A stretch of 18,956 nt of DNA, taken from positions 1 through 18,956 of the forward strand of contig CAZFDT010000098.1 in NCBI GenBank assembly GCA_964518335.1, written 5' to 3'. Below, in pieces: positions 1 through 7,030 of the stretch. This DNA is from CAZFDT01 sp964518335. Its GTDB lineage: Bacteria > Planctomycetota > Phycisphaerae > Phycisphaerales > Phycisphaeraceae. The position numbers and the translations under genes are program-made. The number at the start of each line of letters is the position of its first letter. Position 1 is the stretch's first letter. The notes beneath the pieces are model-generated. The model ran no database searches. It saw only the letters and a list, made by a program, of their open reading frames with translations, and had not been told where the DNA came from.

Positions 1-338
<338 letters not shown>

Positions 339-416
339 GGTGCGTTCCTGACATCAATAAATAGGATGACCGGCCCAGAGTATAGCCGCCCACACGCCTG
401 TTGGACCCTTCGTCTT

Positions 417-422
417 TACAAT
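417..422 (+). promoter_or_regulatory. Candidate -10 element (TACAAT) of a leaderless mutM promoter
   Basis: TACAAT ends six bases before the mutM ATG at 429, so transcription would begin at or next to the start codon. No Shine-Dalgarno sequence lies in the intervening TCCCCC. No good -35 hexamer is visible at the usual distance. The call rests on the hexamer, its spacing, and the same arrangement at several other genes in the window. Confidence 0.5.
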
Positions 423-428
423 TCCCCC

Positions 429-1268
429 ATGCCCGAACTCCCCGAGGTGGAGGCCGTCAGACGATCACTGCTGCATGCGGTTGTCGGCCGGCGCGTGCTC
501 AAGGTTGATCTGCGTCGTCCCGACATCGTCACCGGCGACACGAGCGGCCCGGCGCTGCTGCAGTCGTGCGTCCTGACGGACATCCAGCGGCATGGCAAGG
601 AGCTATCGCTGTTGGGCGAGCGCGACCAGGGCCTGCCGCGCTGCGTCTGCGTTCATCTGGGCATGAGCGGATCGCTGCGTGTCGCCGCCGCGGGCCATCA
701 CGACCGGCATGTGCATGTCACATGGCTGCTGGATGACGGCTCCGCGCTCGAGTTTCGTGACCCGAGGCGGTTTGGCGGCGTGTGGCCGTTTGCATGCACG
801 CACGACCGCGACGCCCTGCGATGGTCGTTGCGTGGCCGAGACGCCCTGGCGGCGACCATCGGTGATCTGTGCGCGTGTCTGCCCTCCACACGACGGGCAA
901 TCAAGGCGGTGCTGCTGGACCAGTCGGTGGTGGCGGGCGTGGGCAACATCTATGCCGATGAGTTGCTGTTTGCCGCGAGGGTTCATCCGCTGACGCCTGG
1001 GCGGGCACTGACTGTCGCAGACGTCAGGCGCATCGTCACGACGATGCGGCGTGTGCTCACGCGGGCGATCGAAGCGGGCGGCTCGACATTGGGCGACGGG
1101 ACCTACGTCGATGGCCAGGGTCGTCCGGGCGACTACCAGCGCCAGCATGCGGTGTACGGTCGCGGCGGCCTGCCCTGCCGACGTTGTCGCAAGCCCCTGG
1201 AATCAACTCGAGTCAGTGGCCGAACGACCGTGTTCTGTCCGCGCTGTCAGAGGGTGCGGTTTCTATGA
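429..1268 (+). CDS. mutM: Formamidopyrimidine-DNA glycosylase (Fpg/MutM)
   Basis: The product is a bifunctional base-excision repair enzyme that removes 8-oxoguanine and formamidopyrimidines and nicks the abasic site. The 279 residues match the usual family length. The protein opens MPELPEVE, whose Pro2 becomes the catalytic N-terminal nucleophile once Met is removed and whose Glu3 is catalytic. Lys57 in QRHGKEL is the conserved DNA-contacting lysine. VVAGVGNIYADELLF is the helix-two-turn-helix DNA-binding motif. The C-terminus is the zinc finger with Cys250, Cys253, Cys270 and Cys273, with GRTTVFCPRCQ carrying the conserved Arg265. The frame is open upstream, but MPELPEVE fixes the start because the proline must be N-terminal. 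It is convergent with dnaA and divergent from the moxR fragment. It is predicted to be expressed from its own promoter just upstream, without a leader. Confidence 0.97.
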   Translation: MPELPEVEAVRRSLLHAVVGRRVLKVDLRRPDIVTGDTSGPALLQSCVLTDIQRHGKELSLLGERDQGLPRCVCVHLGMSGSLRVAAAGHHDRHVHVTWLLDDGSALEFRDPRRFGGVWPFACTHDRDALRWSLRGRDALAATIGDLCACLPSTRRAIKAVLLDQSVVAGVGNIYADELLFAARVHPLTPGRALTVADVRRIVTTMRRVLTRAIEAGGSTLGDGTYVDGQGRPGDYQRQHAVYGRGGLPCRRCRKPLESTRVSGRTTVFCPRCQRVRFL

Positions 1269-1554
1269 AGATAGATATAGATTCATTTCGTCTTCGTCGT
1301 AACATGCTGGCGCAATGTGGGAGATTTGGGTGATGACCGATGTAATCAGCGATGTCACAGGGTTTTATGTTTTTGAACGCAATGTGGATAACCTGTCGTG
1401 CTGCCGGTTCGTCTGTCGGCGGCGCTGGTCGGACTGTCACTGAATCAGCGTTCGTGTCAGGCGATGGACTCTCATTGGTCGTGAAAGTCATGCGTGGCGT
1501 CACGAATGTTGGCGCAATTGACAGGTTATGGGGAGCGATGTGAACAGAGGTGGT
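1269..1554. other. AT-richer intergenic region with a perfect DnaA box; possible origin-related region
   Basis: This gap lies between the convergent mutM and dnaA genes and is visibly less GC-rich than its neighbours (for example GGTTTTATGTTTTTGAA near 1362-1378). It holds TGTGGATAA at 1383-1391, a perfect copy of the DnaA box TTATCCACA on the minus strand. ATAACCTG (1388-1395) overlaps that box and is matched by the inverted copy CAGGTTAT at 1522-1529. The short string GGCGCAAT or its variant ACGCAAT occurs three times (about 1310, 1380 and 1511). No convincing protein is encoded. A replication origin usually carries a cluster of DnaA boxes. Only one perfect box is seen here, so a regulatory site or ordinary spacer is also possible. 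Confidence 0.35.
1383..1391 (-). promoter_or_regulatory. DnaA box (TTATCCACA, perfect)
   Basis: The plus strand reads TGTGGATAA, the exact complement of the consensus DnaA-binding nonamer. It lies about 240 bases beyond the dnaA stop codon in a non-coding, AT-richer gap. A second perfect box is at 7982-7990. Whether DnaA binds here is inferred from the match alone. Confidence 0.5.
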
Positions 1555-1620
1555 CACGCCGGACCTGAGTTTGAGCGCGCAGCAGAACCCGGACCTTCGG
1601 AGGACCTCAGGTCCGGCGTG
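1555..1620. repeat. Palindromic repeat element, copy 1 (3' of dnaA)
   Basis: Arms 1555-1569 (CACGCCGGACCTGAG) and 1606-1620 are exact 15-base inverted complements around a 36-base core. The core contains CCGGACCTTCG. The second copy at 10928-10998 has the same right arm, a left arm differing at two bases, and the same CCGGACCTTCG core string. The element begins 8 bases beyond the dnaA stop codon. No T-tract follows it in the dnaA direction, so it is not a classic intrinsic terminator, though it could stabilise the 3' end or stop convergent transcription. Confidence 0.75.
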
Positions 1621-1627
1621 GGAGGCC

Positions 1628-3016
1628 TTACTGCCGAGCGAGGATCAGGTCCTCGATCTGGTCGAGCTGGCGGGTGAAGACGGGGTCGATGGTCTTGCGG
1701 TCGCCGACGGTCTTGATCGAGTGCATGACGGTGGTGTGGTCGCGGCCGCCGAAGTAGGCCCCGATCTCTTCGAGACTGAACCGCGTGCGCTTACGAGCCA
1801 GCCACATGCACACCTGCCGCGGCTCGGTCACGCTCTTGTGGCGGCGGCGGCTCTGCAGGTCGCTGAGCTTAACGTTGTAGAACTGCGTCACCGCTTCGAT
1901 GATGTTCTGCAGCGTCACCTGGCTGATGCGGCTCTCCGTGGGCTCGCCCAGTGCGTTCTTGGCCACATCGAGGGTGATCTCCATGCCCTGCAGCGCCGCG
2001 TGACCCTGCACCGTCGTCAGGGCGCCCTCCAGCTCGCGGGCATTGGAATCCACCTTCGTGGCGATGTAGCTCACCACGTCGTCAGCCAGCGTCATGCCCC
2101 GCAACTGCAGCTTGGCGCGGAGAATCGCCACGCGCGTCTCAAAGCTGGGCTTACTCACCGACGCCACCAGGCCCCACTGGAAGCGGCTGACCAGTCGCTC
2201 TTCCAGATGTGGAATCTCACTGGGCGGTGAGTCGCTCGACAACACGATCTGCTTGTTGGTCTGGTACAGCTCGTTGAAGGTGTGGAAGAACTCCTCCTGC
2301 GAGCGATCGCGCTTGGCCAGGAAGTGGATATCGTCGATCACGAGCATGTCCACGTGGCGATAGCGGTGGCGAAAGTCGGCCATTTTGCCGGCCTGCACGC
2401 ATTCGAGGAAGTCGTTCATGAACGCGTCGCAGGGGATGTAGCTGATGCGCATGCCCGGCCGGTCGTGCAGGAGCTTCTGGCTGATGGCCTGCAGGAGGTG
2501 GGTCTTGCCCAGGCCCACGCCCCCGTGGATGAACAGGGGGTTGTACGCCGTGCCCGGCTGGTTGGCGACGGCGACGGCGGCGGCGTAGGCCAGGCGGTTG
2601 TTGGGCCCGGTCACGAAGTTCTCGAAGCTGTAGTCAGGGCTGATGACGATCTGGTCGCCGATGATCGAGCTGGTCATCTGGCGGTGCTGCCCGTTGCCCG
2701 GCAGTTCGTCCACGAGCGTCGGGTCGGCGTGGGACGAGTAGCGCGGGTCGTTGGACAGCGCCCGGGCCTCGGCGTCCGACACGAAGCGGACGGCCACGAG
2801 TTTGCCCGTCACCACCTGGGCCGCCTCGGTGAACTGCTCGACGCAACGATTCTGGAGGTAGTTCTGCTGCACCGTCGTGGCCGTACGCACCTCGAGACAG
2901 CCCGACGCCAGTCCGACCGGCTCAAGCTGCTCAAACCACTGACGGCATATCGGGGCGTGCTTGTGACGCAGATACTGCATCATGTCACGCCACAACCCTG
3001 TATCGAGCTTCGGCAT
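1628..3016 (-). CDS. dnaA: Chromosomal replication initiator protein DnaA
   Basis: DnaA is the AAA+ ATPase that binds DnaA boxes and melts the replication origin. The 462 residues show the usual four-domain order. Residues 1-75 form the N-terminal oligomerisation domain. A linker follows to about 125. The ATPase core has Walker A GGVGLGKT (165-172), Walker B LVIDDIHF (225-232), SRFQWGL (277-283) and sensor-2 region NARELEGAL (325-333). The C-terminal duplex-DNA-binding domain carries the signature GRDHTTVMHSI (424-434). The frame is open 30 codons further upstream, but the Met at 3016 is chosen because GAGAAGG precedes it at ribosome-site distance and MPKLDTGLWRDMMQYL fits a DnaA start. The usual dnaN-recF neighbours are absent. 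It is flanked by mutM and a GlmU-like gene. A DnaA box lies in the gap downstream and another in front of purU. Confidence 0.97.
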   Translation of the reverse strand: MPKLDTGLWRDMMQYLRHKHAPICRQWFEQLEPVGLASGCLEVRTATTVQQNYLQNRCVEQFTEAAQVVTGKLVAVRFVSDAEARALSNDPRYSSHADPTLVDELPGNGQHRQMTSSIIGDQIVISPDYSFENFVTGPNNRLAYAAAVAVANQPGTAYNPLFIHGGVGLGKTHLLQAISQKLLHDRPGMRISYIPCDAFMNDFLECVQAGKMADFRHRYRHVDMLVIDDIHFLAKRDRSQEEFFHTFNELYQTNKQIVLSSDSPPSEIPHLEERLVSRFQWGLVASVSKPSFETRVAILRAKLQLRGMTLADDVVSYIATKVDSNARELEGALTTVQGHAALQGMEITLDVAKNALGEPTESRISQVTLQNIIEAVTQFYNVKLSDLQSRRRHKSVTEPRQVCMWLARKRTRFSLEEIGAYFGGRDHTTVMHSIKTVGDRKTIDPVFTRQLDQIEDLILARQ

Positions 3017-3126
3017 CGCCCGGCCTTCTCGCAAGAGCCTATCGTCAGAGCCTTCGGCCAACGCGTCGTGAACGCGCTCAACCCCAGTCAACCCGAGCGC
3101 TCTCACCAGTCACACCACGACACGCC

Positions 3127-3155
3127 AACCTACGGCCCATCAACCGGATTGTCAA
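3127..3155 (-). promoter_or_regulatory. Candidate sigma-70-type promoter of dnaA
   Basis: On the minus strand a perfect -35 TTGACA (3155-3150) is followed after 17 bases by TAGGTT (3132-3127), which matches three of six -10 positions. This places a leader of roughly 100 bases ahead of the dnaA ATG at 3016, in keeping with its visible ribosome site. The weak -10 keeps confidence moderate. Confidence 0.4.
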
Positions 3156-3167
3156 CGACGCGCCAAA

Positions 3168-3187
3168 CGTCATGAGCCCACATGACG
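3168..3187. promoter_or_regulatory. Inverted repeat in the dnaA / GlmU-like divergent region
   Basis: CGTCATG (3168-3174) and CATGACG (3181-3187) are exact inverted complements separated by six bases. They are bracketed by a wider mirror pair, TTGTCAA (3149-3155) and TTGACAA (3191-3197). The symmetry sits between the two divergent genes, where a dimeric repressor could act on both. No regulator is identified. Confidence 0.3.
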
Positions 3188-3209
3188 CGCTTGACAACCG
3201 ACTCGGATT

Positions 3210-3238
3210 TTGCCAGACGCCACCGCGCGCGGCATGAT
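3210..3238 (+). promoter_or_regulatory. Candidate leaderless promoter of the GlmU-like gene
   Basis: TTGCCA (3210-3215, five of six to the -35 consensus) and CATGAT (3233-3238, four of six to the -10) are separated by 17 bases. The -10 ends six bases before the ATG at 3245. No Shine-Dalgarno sequence is present in CACGCC. Confidence 0.5.
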
Positions 3239-3244
3239 CACGCC

Positions 3245-4411
3245 ATGGCAACACCACGTGTGCTCATCTTCGACGACGGACAGGGACTGTTCGGACCCAT
3301 GACCGACCGGCGCCCGGCGTTCTCCATCCGCACCGGCGCGCTTACCAATCGCCAGCGCATCGAGGCGCGCTTAGGCGTGGCCGCCACCGATCTGCACGTG
3401 GGTGAGTCGCTTGTCGCCGTGCAACGCGCCGTCGAGCCGGCAGCCCACGTCAACGAGCCGCTGAGCCGCGCCGACTCGCCGGTGCTGATCGTCAATGGCC
3501 GGTGGACAGGCGTCGAGCATGTCGATGTCGTGCGATCGCTGCCGCTGGGCCGCGCCCTCGTGCAACGTGACCAGCAGATTCTGGCCGCGCATCTGGCGGC
3601 GAAGGATGCACAGGCCCTGCGCGAGGGCGGGTTTGCGCAGCTTCCGTCTTCGATCGTACGCACCACGCTGGACATCAGCGTGCTGCTGGGCCGCCCCTGG
3701 CACATTCTCGACCAGCTCGAACCGACGCTGGCGTGCGACCTGGCGCCGATTCAATCGCGAGTCGCACCCACCGCCAGGGTGCATCCCACCGCCGTCATCG
3801 ATGATGCCGCGGGCCCCGTCGTCATCGCCGACCACGCGACGGTCGGGCCCCTGGCCATTCTGGAAGGCCCCTGCTACATCGGTCCCCACGGCGTCGTCGT
3901 CGCCCGCACGTTTCTCCGCCGCAACACGGTCGTCGGCCCGCACTGCAAAGTCGCCGGCGAAATCAGCTTCTCCATCGTCCACAGCCATAGCAGCAAGTCG
4001 CACGAGGGTTACCTGGGCCACAGCCTCGTCGGCCAGTGGGTCAACCTCGGCGCGGCCACCAACGTGTCCAACCTCAAGAACACCTACGGCGACGTCAGCG
4101 TGCAACTGTCGCGCAAGACCGCGCCCGAGGACACCGGCCGAACCTTCGTCGGCCCCATCATCGGCGACTTCGTCCGCACCGCCATCGGCACCCGGCTGAC
4201 CACCGGCTGCGTCCTCGGCACCGCCGCCATGATCGCCACCTCCACCTTTGCCCCCAAGCACGTCGAACGCTTCGCCTTCCTCACCGACAAAGGCTCCATG
4301 CCCACCGACATCGAAAAGCTCATCGCCACCGCCCGCATCATGATGTCCCGCCGCGAGCTGCAGTTGTCCCCGGAAGAGGAAAAGCTTCTTCGTGAACTGG
4401 CGAGAACATGA
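3245..4411 (+). CDS. GlmU-like sugar nucleotidyltransferase / acyltransferase (alternative GlmU family)
   Basis: The 388-residue product resembles the alternative GlmU group, single proteins thought to perform both late steps of UDP-N-acetylglucosamine synthesis, feeding peptidoglycan or other glycans. Residues 1-165 are the divergent nucleotidyltransferase-like part, opening VLIFDDGQGLFGPMTDRRPAF and SIRTGALTNRQRIEARLG, which fits the family's P-RP-x-R-GxLTxxxR pattern. Residues 170-335 are a left-handed beta-helix of hexapeptide repeats (PTARVHPTAVI, PVVIADHATVGPLAIL, CYIGPHGVVV). KSHEGYLGHSLVGQWVNLGA (251-270), followed by ATNVSN, aligns by eye with the acetyltransferase active-site loop of classical GlmU, with His253 in the catalytic histidine position. 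The classical GxGTRM loop is absent, as expected for this group. Its stop overlaps the start of the next gene by 4 bases. The first in-frame ATG that fits is at 3245. Substrate is inferred from family. Confidence 0.85.
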   Translation: MATPRVLIFDDGQGLFGPMTDRRPAFSIRTGALTNRQRIEARLGVAATDLHVGESLVAVQRAVEPAAHVNEPLSRADSPVLIVNGRWTGVEHVDVVRSLPLGRALVQRDQQILAAHLAAKDAQALREGGFAQLPSSIVRTTLDISVLLGRPWHILDQLEPTLACDLAPIQSRVAPTARVHPTAVIDDAAGPVVIADHATVGPLAILEGPCYIGPHGVVVARTFLRRNTVVGPHCKVAGEISFSIVHSHSSKSHEGYLGHSLVGQWVNLGAATNVSNLKNTYGDVSVQLSRKTAPEDTGRTFVGPIIGDFVRTAIGTRLTTGCVLGTAAMIATSTFAPKHVERFAFLTDKGSMPTDIEKLIATARIMMSRRELQLSPEEEKLLRELART

Positions 4412-4932
4412 GGCGATTGATGCGACGCGCCCTGCTGGCATTGGCCTGCGCGGCTGTCGTCGCGTGGATTGCCAGCTATTTTCTGTGGATGTCCCTCTGC
4501 GCCCCGCTCTGGGGACGCAACGCACGAATGATCCTGTATCAGGTTCGCGGGCACGTTCAATTGCATTTCGTGACCCGTCACCCGCATCCCGCCACGACAA
4601 TCATTGAGGTCGAAGTCCTTGCAGAATTGGAGCGAAGGCTTAGTCAGGCGGGGTTCATGTTCGATGGGCTTCGCCCGCCAATGTTCAGGTTCCACCACGC
4701 AGATATAACCCGAGCTGACGGGGTGCGAGTGGCCTATATCGTCGCCGGTGTTCCACATTGGTTGCTCGTCATTGTGATGGGCCTTTGGCCGTTGATCTTC
4801 TGGGTACGCCAGCGCCACCGCGGCCGACCGGTGCGGGCCTGTACGTCGTGCGGCTACGATCTATCCGGCCTTCCGCCCCTGATCACATGCCCCGAATGCG
4901 GTGCCGCGGAGACGCCCGCGAGTTCGACCTGA
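4408..4932 (+). CDS. Membrane protein with C-terminal zinc ribbon, unknown function
   Basis: The function is not recognised. The 174-residue protein starts with basic residues (MRRLMRRA) and a hydrophobic helix at about 8-30, followed by a roughly 85-residue extracytoplasmic segment. A second helix at about 115-133 (WLLVIVMGLWPLIFW) leads to a basic stretch and a cytosolic C-terminal zinc ribbon, ACTSCGYDLSGL...CPECG. The ATG overlaps the GlmU-like stop in ATGA, so the two are probably translationally coupled. The same architecture recurs in the gene at 6515, but the central regions are not obviously alike. Proteins of this plan are common in planctomycetes and lack an assigned role. The base composition is somewhat less GC-rich than the GlmU-like gene. 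Confidence 0.8.
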   Translation: MRRLMRRALLALACAAVVAWIASYFLWMSLCAPLWGRNARMILYQVRGHVQLHFVTRHPHPATTIIEVEVLAELERRLSQAGFMFDGLRPPMFRFHHADITRADGVRVAYIVAGVPHWLLVIVMGLWPLIFWVRQRHRGRPVRACTSCGYDLSGLPPLITCPECGAAETPASST

Positions 4933-4984
4933 TCAACGCGGGATGGGCTTAAGAGGATAGAATCGTATATCACCGGAGTCCGCC

Positions 4985-5185
4985 ATGACCTTCAAAACCA
5001 AACCCCAGTTCGTCGTCACCGACGGCAGGCCGACCGGCGTGATTCTGGACATCGACGACTACGAGGCGATGCTCGCAGAACTGGAAGACGCCGAGGACTT
5101 GGCCGAACTCGAAGCCATGCGCAAAGGACCGATGTCGTTCCGCTCTTTCGACGAGTACCTGGGGGAGCGTCAGAGCCGTGCATGA
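4985..5185 (+). CDS. Type II antitoxin, RelB/Phd-like
   Basis: The 66-residue acidic protein has an N-terminal beta segment (KPQFVVTDGRPTGVILDIDDYEAM), as in Phd/YefM or RelB antitoxins where it forms the DNA-binding dimer. A helical acidic C-terminal part (LEDAEDLAELEAMRKG, then FDEYL) would wrap and neutralise the toxin. It is immediately followed by, and overlaps, a RelE-type toxin. GGAG lies about 8 bases before the ATG, and TAGAAT at 4958-4963 is a possible -10, although no good -35 is seen. Such pairs are usually repressed by the antitoxin-toxin complex at their own promoter. Assignment between RelB and Phd subfamilies is uncertain; the antitoxin role rests on the partner. Confidence 0.8.
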   Translation: MTFKTKPQFVVTDGRPTGVILDIDDYEAMLAELEDAEDLAELEAMRKGPMSFRSFDEYLGERQSRA

Positions 5186-5432
5186 ACTGCAGATCGAACG
5201 CCGGGCTGAGAAGGACATCGACAGCCTGCCGCGCGAGGTGGCCGAGCGGGCGATCCGCGCGATCGGCACACTTCGAGGGAATCCGCGGCCGCACGGAAGT
5301 GTGAAGCTTGCGGGCTCAGCCAACGATTGGCGCATACGCATCGGCGACTATCGCGTGCTCTACGAGATTCACGATGATCGCCAACTCGTGCGGGTCATGC
5401 GGGTGAAGCATCGCCGCGACGCGTACCGCTGA
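5178..5432 (+). CDS. RelE/ParE-family toxin
   Basis: The 84-residue basic protein shows the RelE fold pattern: an opening beta strand and helix (MHELQIERRAEKDIDSLP), the LRGNPRPHGSVKLAG loop, the signature WRIRIGDYRVLYEI at 51-64 with Arg52, Arg54, Tyr58 and Arg59, and the C-terminal VKHRRDAYR typical of ribosome-dependent mRNA endonuclease toxins. It begins with GTG and overlaps the antitoxin gene by 8 bases, which keeps toxin translation dependent on and probably lower than antitoxin translation. The length and catalytic-type residues look intact. RelE activity is inferred, as ParE relatives have a similar fold. Confidence 0.88.
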   Translation: MHELQIERRAEKDIDSLPREVAERAIRAIGTLRGNPRPHGSVKLAGSANDWRIRIGDYRVLYEIHDDRQLVRVMRVKHRRDAYR

Positions 5433-5508
5433 AACGGGGCTCGAGTTGTGACGGCTCAAGTGCAAGTTGATATATTGACGGCTATCGATTCATCAAGGAG
5501 ACCATGTC

Positions 5509-6489
5509 ATGCAGTATCGCGTGTTGGGTCGGACCGGCGTCAAGGTTCACCCGCTGTGTCTGGGCACGATGAACTTCGGCGGCCGCAGCGACGTCGCCAC
5601 TTCCGGAGCGATGCTCGACAAGTACGTCGAGTTGGGCGGCAACTTCATCGACACCGCCAACGTCTATAACAACGGCAAGAGCGAGCAGATCATCGGCGAC
5701 TGGATGCAGAAGGCCGGCACGCGAGACAAGGTTGTGCTGTCCACCAAGGTCCATGGCCGCCGCAGCGACCACGTCAACGACGCCGGCAACCACCGCTGGC
5801 ACATCGTGCGCGAGGTCGAGCAGTCGCTTCGCCGCCTCAAGACCGATCGCATCGACCTGTACCACATCCATCGTCCCGACGCCGACACACCGATCGACCA
5901 GACGTTGCGGGCCCTGGACGACCTCGTGCGACAGGGCAAGGTGCTGTACCTGGCGTCGAGCACGTTTCCCGCGTGGGAGCTGGCCGAGGCTCACTTCGTG
6001 GCGAAGGAGCTGGGCACGGCCCGGTTCGATGTCGAGCAGCCGCCGTTGAACATCATCGACCGCCGCACGGAAAAGGAAGTGCTGCCCTTCTGCCGCCGCT
6101 ACAACGTGGCGACGATCTGCTGGGCGCCGCTGGCGCGCGGGCGGCTGTCGGGCGCTTATACGCGCGGCGGGCGGAAGATTCCGGATGGGTCGTGGTACCA
6201 CCACACCCGCAAGACCGACTTCCCCGCCAGCCAGTGGCCGGTGATGGAAGGCGTGGATGCCCTCGCCGACGCCCACGGCTGCACCTCCAGCCAGTTCTCG
6301 ATCGCCTGGCTGCTGCACCTTCCGGGGGTGACGTGCCCCATCCTCGGCCCGCGCACGGTCGAACAACTCGCGGACAACATGGCCGCCGCCGACGTGACGC
6401 TGACCAAGGACGAGATGGCCGCCGTCGATAAGCTCAACCCGCCCGGCGAACTCTGCCGCGATCCGGGCGCGGGGCCGGTGCCTCGGTAA
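5509..6489 (+). CDS. Aldo/keto reductase
   Basis: The product is a 326-residue NAD(P)H-dependent oxidoreductase of the aldo/keto reductase TIM-barrel family. The beta-1 region YRVLGRTGVKVHPLCLGTMNFGG is typical of the group related to YghZ/Tas and the potassium-channel beta-subunit-like members. The catalytic tetrad is in place: Asp48 and Tyr53 in FIDTANVYNNGKSE, Lys80 in LSTKVHG, His121 in DLYHIHRPD. The C-terminal cofactor phosphate region GPRTVEQLADN is present. The natural substrate cannot be told. The start is well supported: AAGGAG lies 8 bases before the ATG, and another ATG five bases upstream is in a different frame. It seems to be a single-gene unit. No terminator is visible before the next gene. 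Confidence 0.95.
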   Translation: MQYRVLGRTGVKVHPLCLGTMNFGGRSDVATSGAMLDKYVELGGNFIDTANVYNNGKSEQIIGDWMQKAGTRDKVVLSTKVHGRRSDHVNDAGNHRWHIVREVEQSLRRLKTDRIDLYHIHRPDADTPIDQTLRALDDLVRQGKVLYLASSTFPAWELAEAHFVAKELGTARFDVEQPPLNIIDRRTEKEVLPFCRRYNVATICWAPLARGRLSGAYTRGGRKIPDGSWYHHTRKTDFPASQWPVMEGVDALADAHGCTSSQFSIAWLLHLPGVTCPILGPRTVEQLADNMAAADVTLTKDEMAAVDKLNPPGELCRDPGAGPVPR

Positions 6490-6501
6490 CTCAGGCTTCC
6501 G

Positions 6502-6507
6502 TATCAT
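6502..6507 (+). promoter_or_regulatory. Candidate -10 element (TATCAT) of a leaderless promoter
   Basis: TATCAT matches five of six -10 positions and ends 7 bases before the ATG at 6515. No Shine-Dalgarno sequence or good -35 is visible. This spacing is one reason for choosing the ATG at 6515 over the one at 6506, which lies inside the hexamer. Confidence 0.4.
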
Positions 6508-6514
6508 GCCAAGC

Positions 6515-7009
6515 ATGCGACGGTGCTGGGTCACATTCATTTGGCTATCTACGGCAGCCGCGATTCTCCTGTCGATCCTTGTTTTCTCCATGAGGATGCG
6601 TGGCGATTGGGAGTATCGACTTGTGTCGGTAGGATCGACCTTCCATCTCGCCTTAACGACGTTCGGACAAGATTGGTTGCCTCGATTCGCGTTCTACAGT
6701 GACTTGGATTACGGACCATATCGCGGGAGCATCATCTCGCTTGCACCGCTAACTTCAACACCGCAGTTCCACTTTGGCGACACGTTGGGGATATACGTGC
6801 GGTATTGGCGGTTCCCCACGGGCGCATTCTGGACTGTCGCAGTAAGCGCGTGGTATCCAATTGCCGTTCTTGTTGCAGTTCCTGCCGTAGCGCTTACACG
6901 TCGGCTATGCCAGAGGGGGCGAAGCACATCGAAATGTCCAAAATGCGGCTATGATCTTCGGGCCAGTTCCGGGGAGTGCCCCGAATGTGGATATCAGGTG
7001 CGTGGCTGA
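6515..7009 (+). CDS. Membrane protein with C-terminal zinc ribbon, unknown function
   Basis: The function is not recognised. The start at 6515 gives 164 residues beginning MRRCWVTFIWL, a proper basic start to the first membrane helix. An alternative ATG at 6506 adds MPS. After helix one (about 6-24) comes an extracytoplasmic segment rich in aromatic residues. A second helix follows at about 110-130 (WYPIAVLVAVPAVAL), then a basic stretch and the zinc ribbon CPKCGYDLRASSGECPECGY. The layout matches the gene at 4408, so they may be distant paralogues or simply share an architecture. The gene is noticeably less GC-rich, with codon choices unlike the neighbouring reductase and purU, which may mean relaxed selection or recent arrival. 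It is convergent with purU, with a 21-base gap. Confidence 0.75.
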   Translation: MRRCWVTFIWLSTAAAILLSILVFSMRMRGDWEYRLVSVGSTFHLALTTFGQDWLPRFAFYSDLDYGPYRGSIISLAPLTSTPQFHFGDTLGIYVRYWRFPTGAFWTVAVSAWYPIAVLVAVPAVALTRRLCQRGRSTSKCPKCGYDLRASSGECPECGYQVRG

Positions 7010-7030
7010 ACCACGGGGCGTGGAGCCGAT

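Noticed and set aside
1555..1620. Intrinsic terminator for dnaA
   Set aside because: The 15-base arms are separated by 36 bases and no T-run follows in the dnaA direction; a dispersed repeat with a related copy at 10928-10998 explains it better.
3371..4600. A 409-codon minus-strand frame opposite the GlmU-like gene
   Set aside because: Gly/Asp/Ala-rich low-complexity translation with no domain; the plus strand encodes clear hexapeptide repeats.
5482..6591. A 369-codon minus-strand frame opposite the aldo/keto reductase
   Set aside because: Antisense to a gene with an intact catalytic tetrad and a strong ribosome site.
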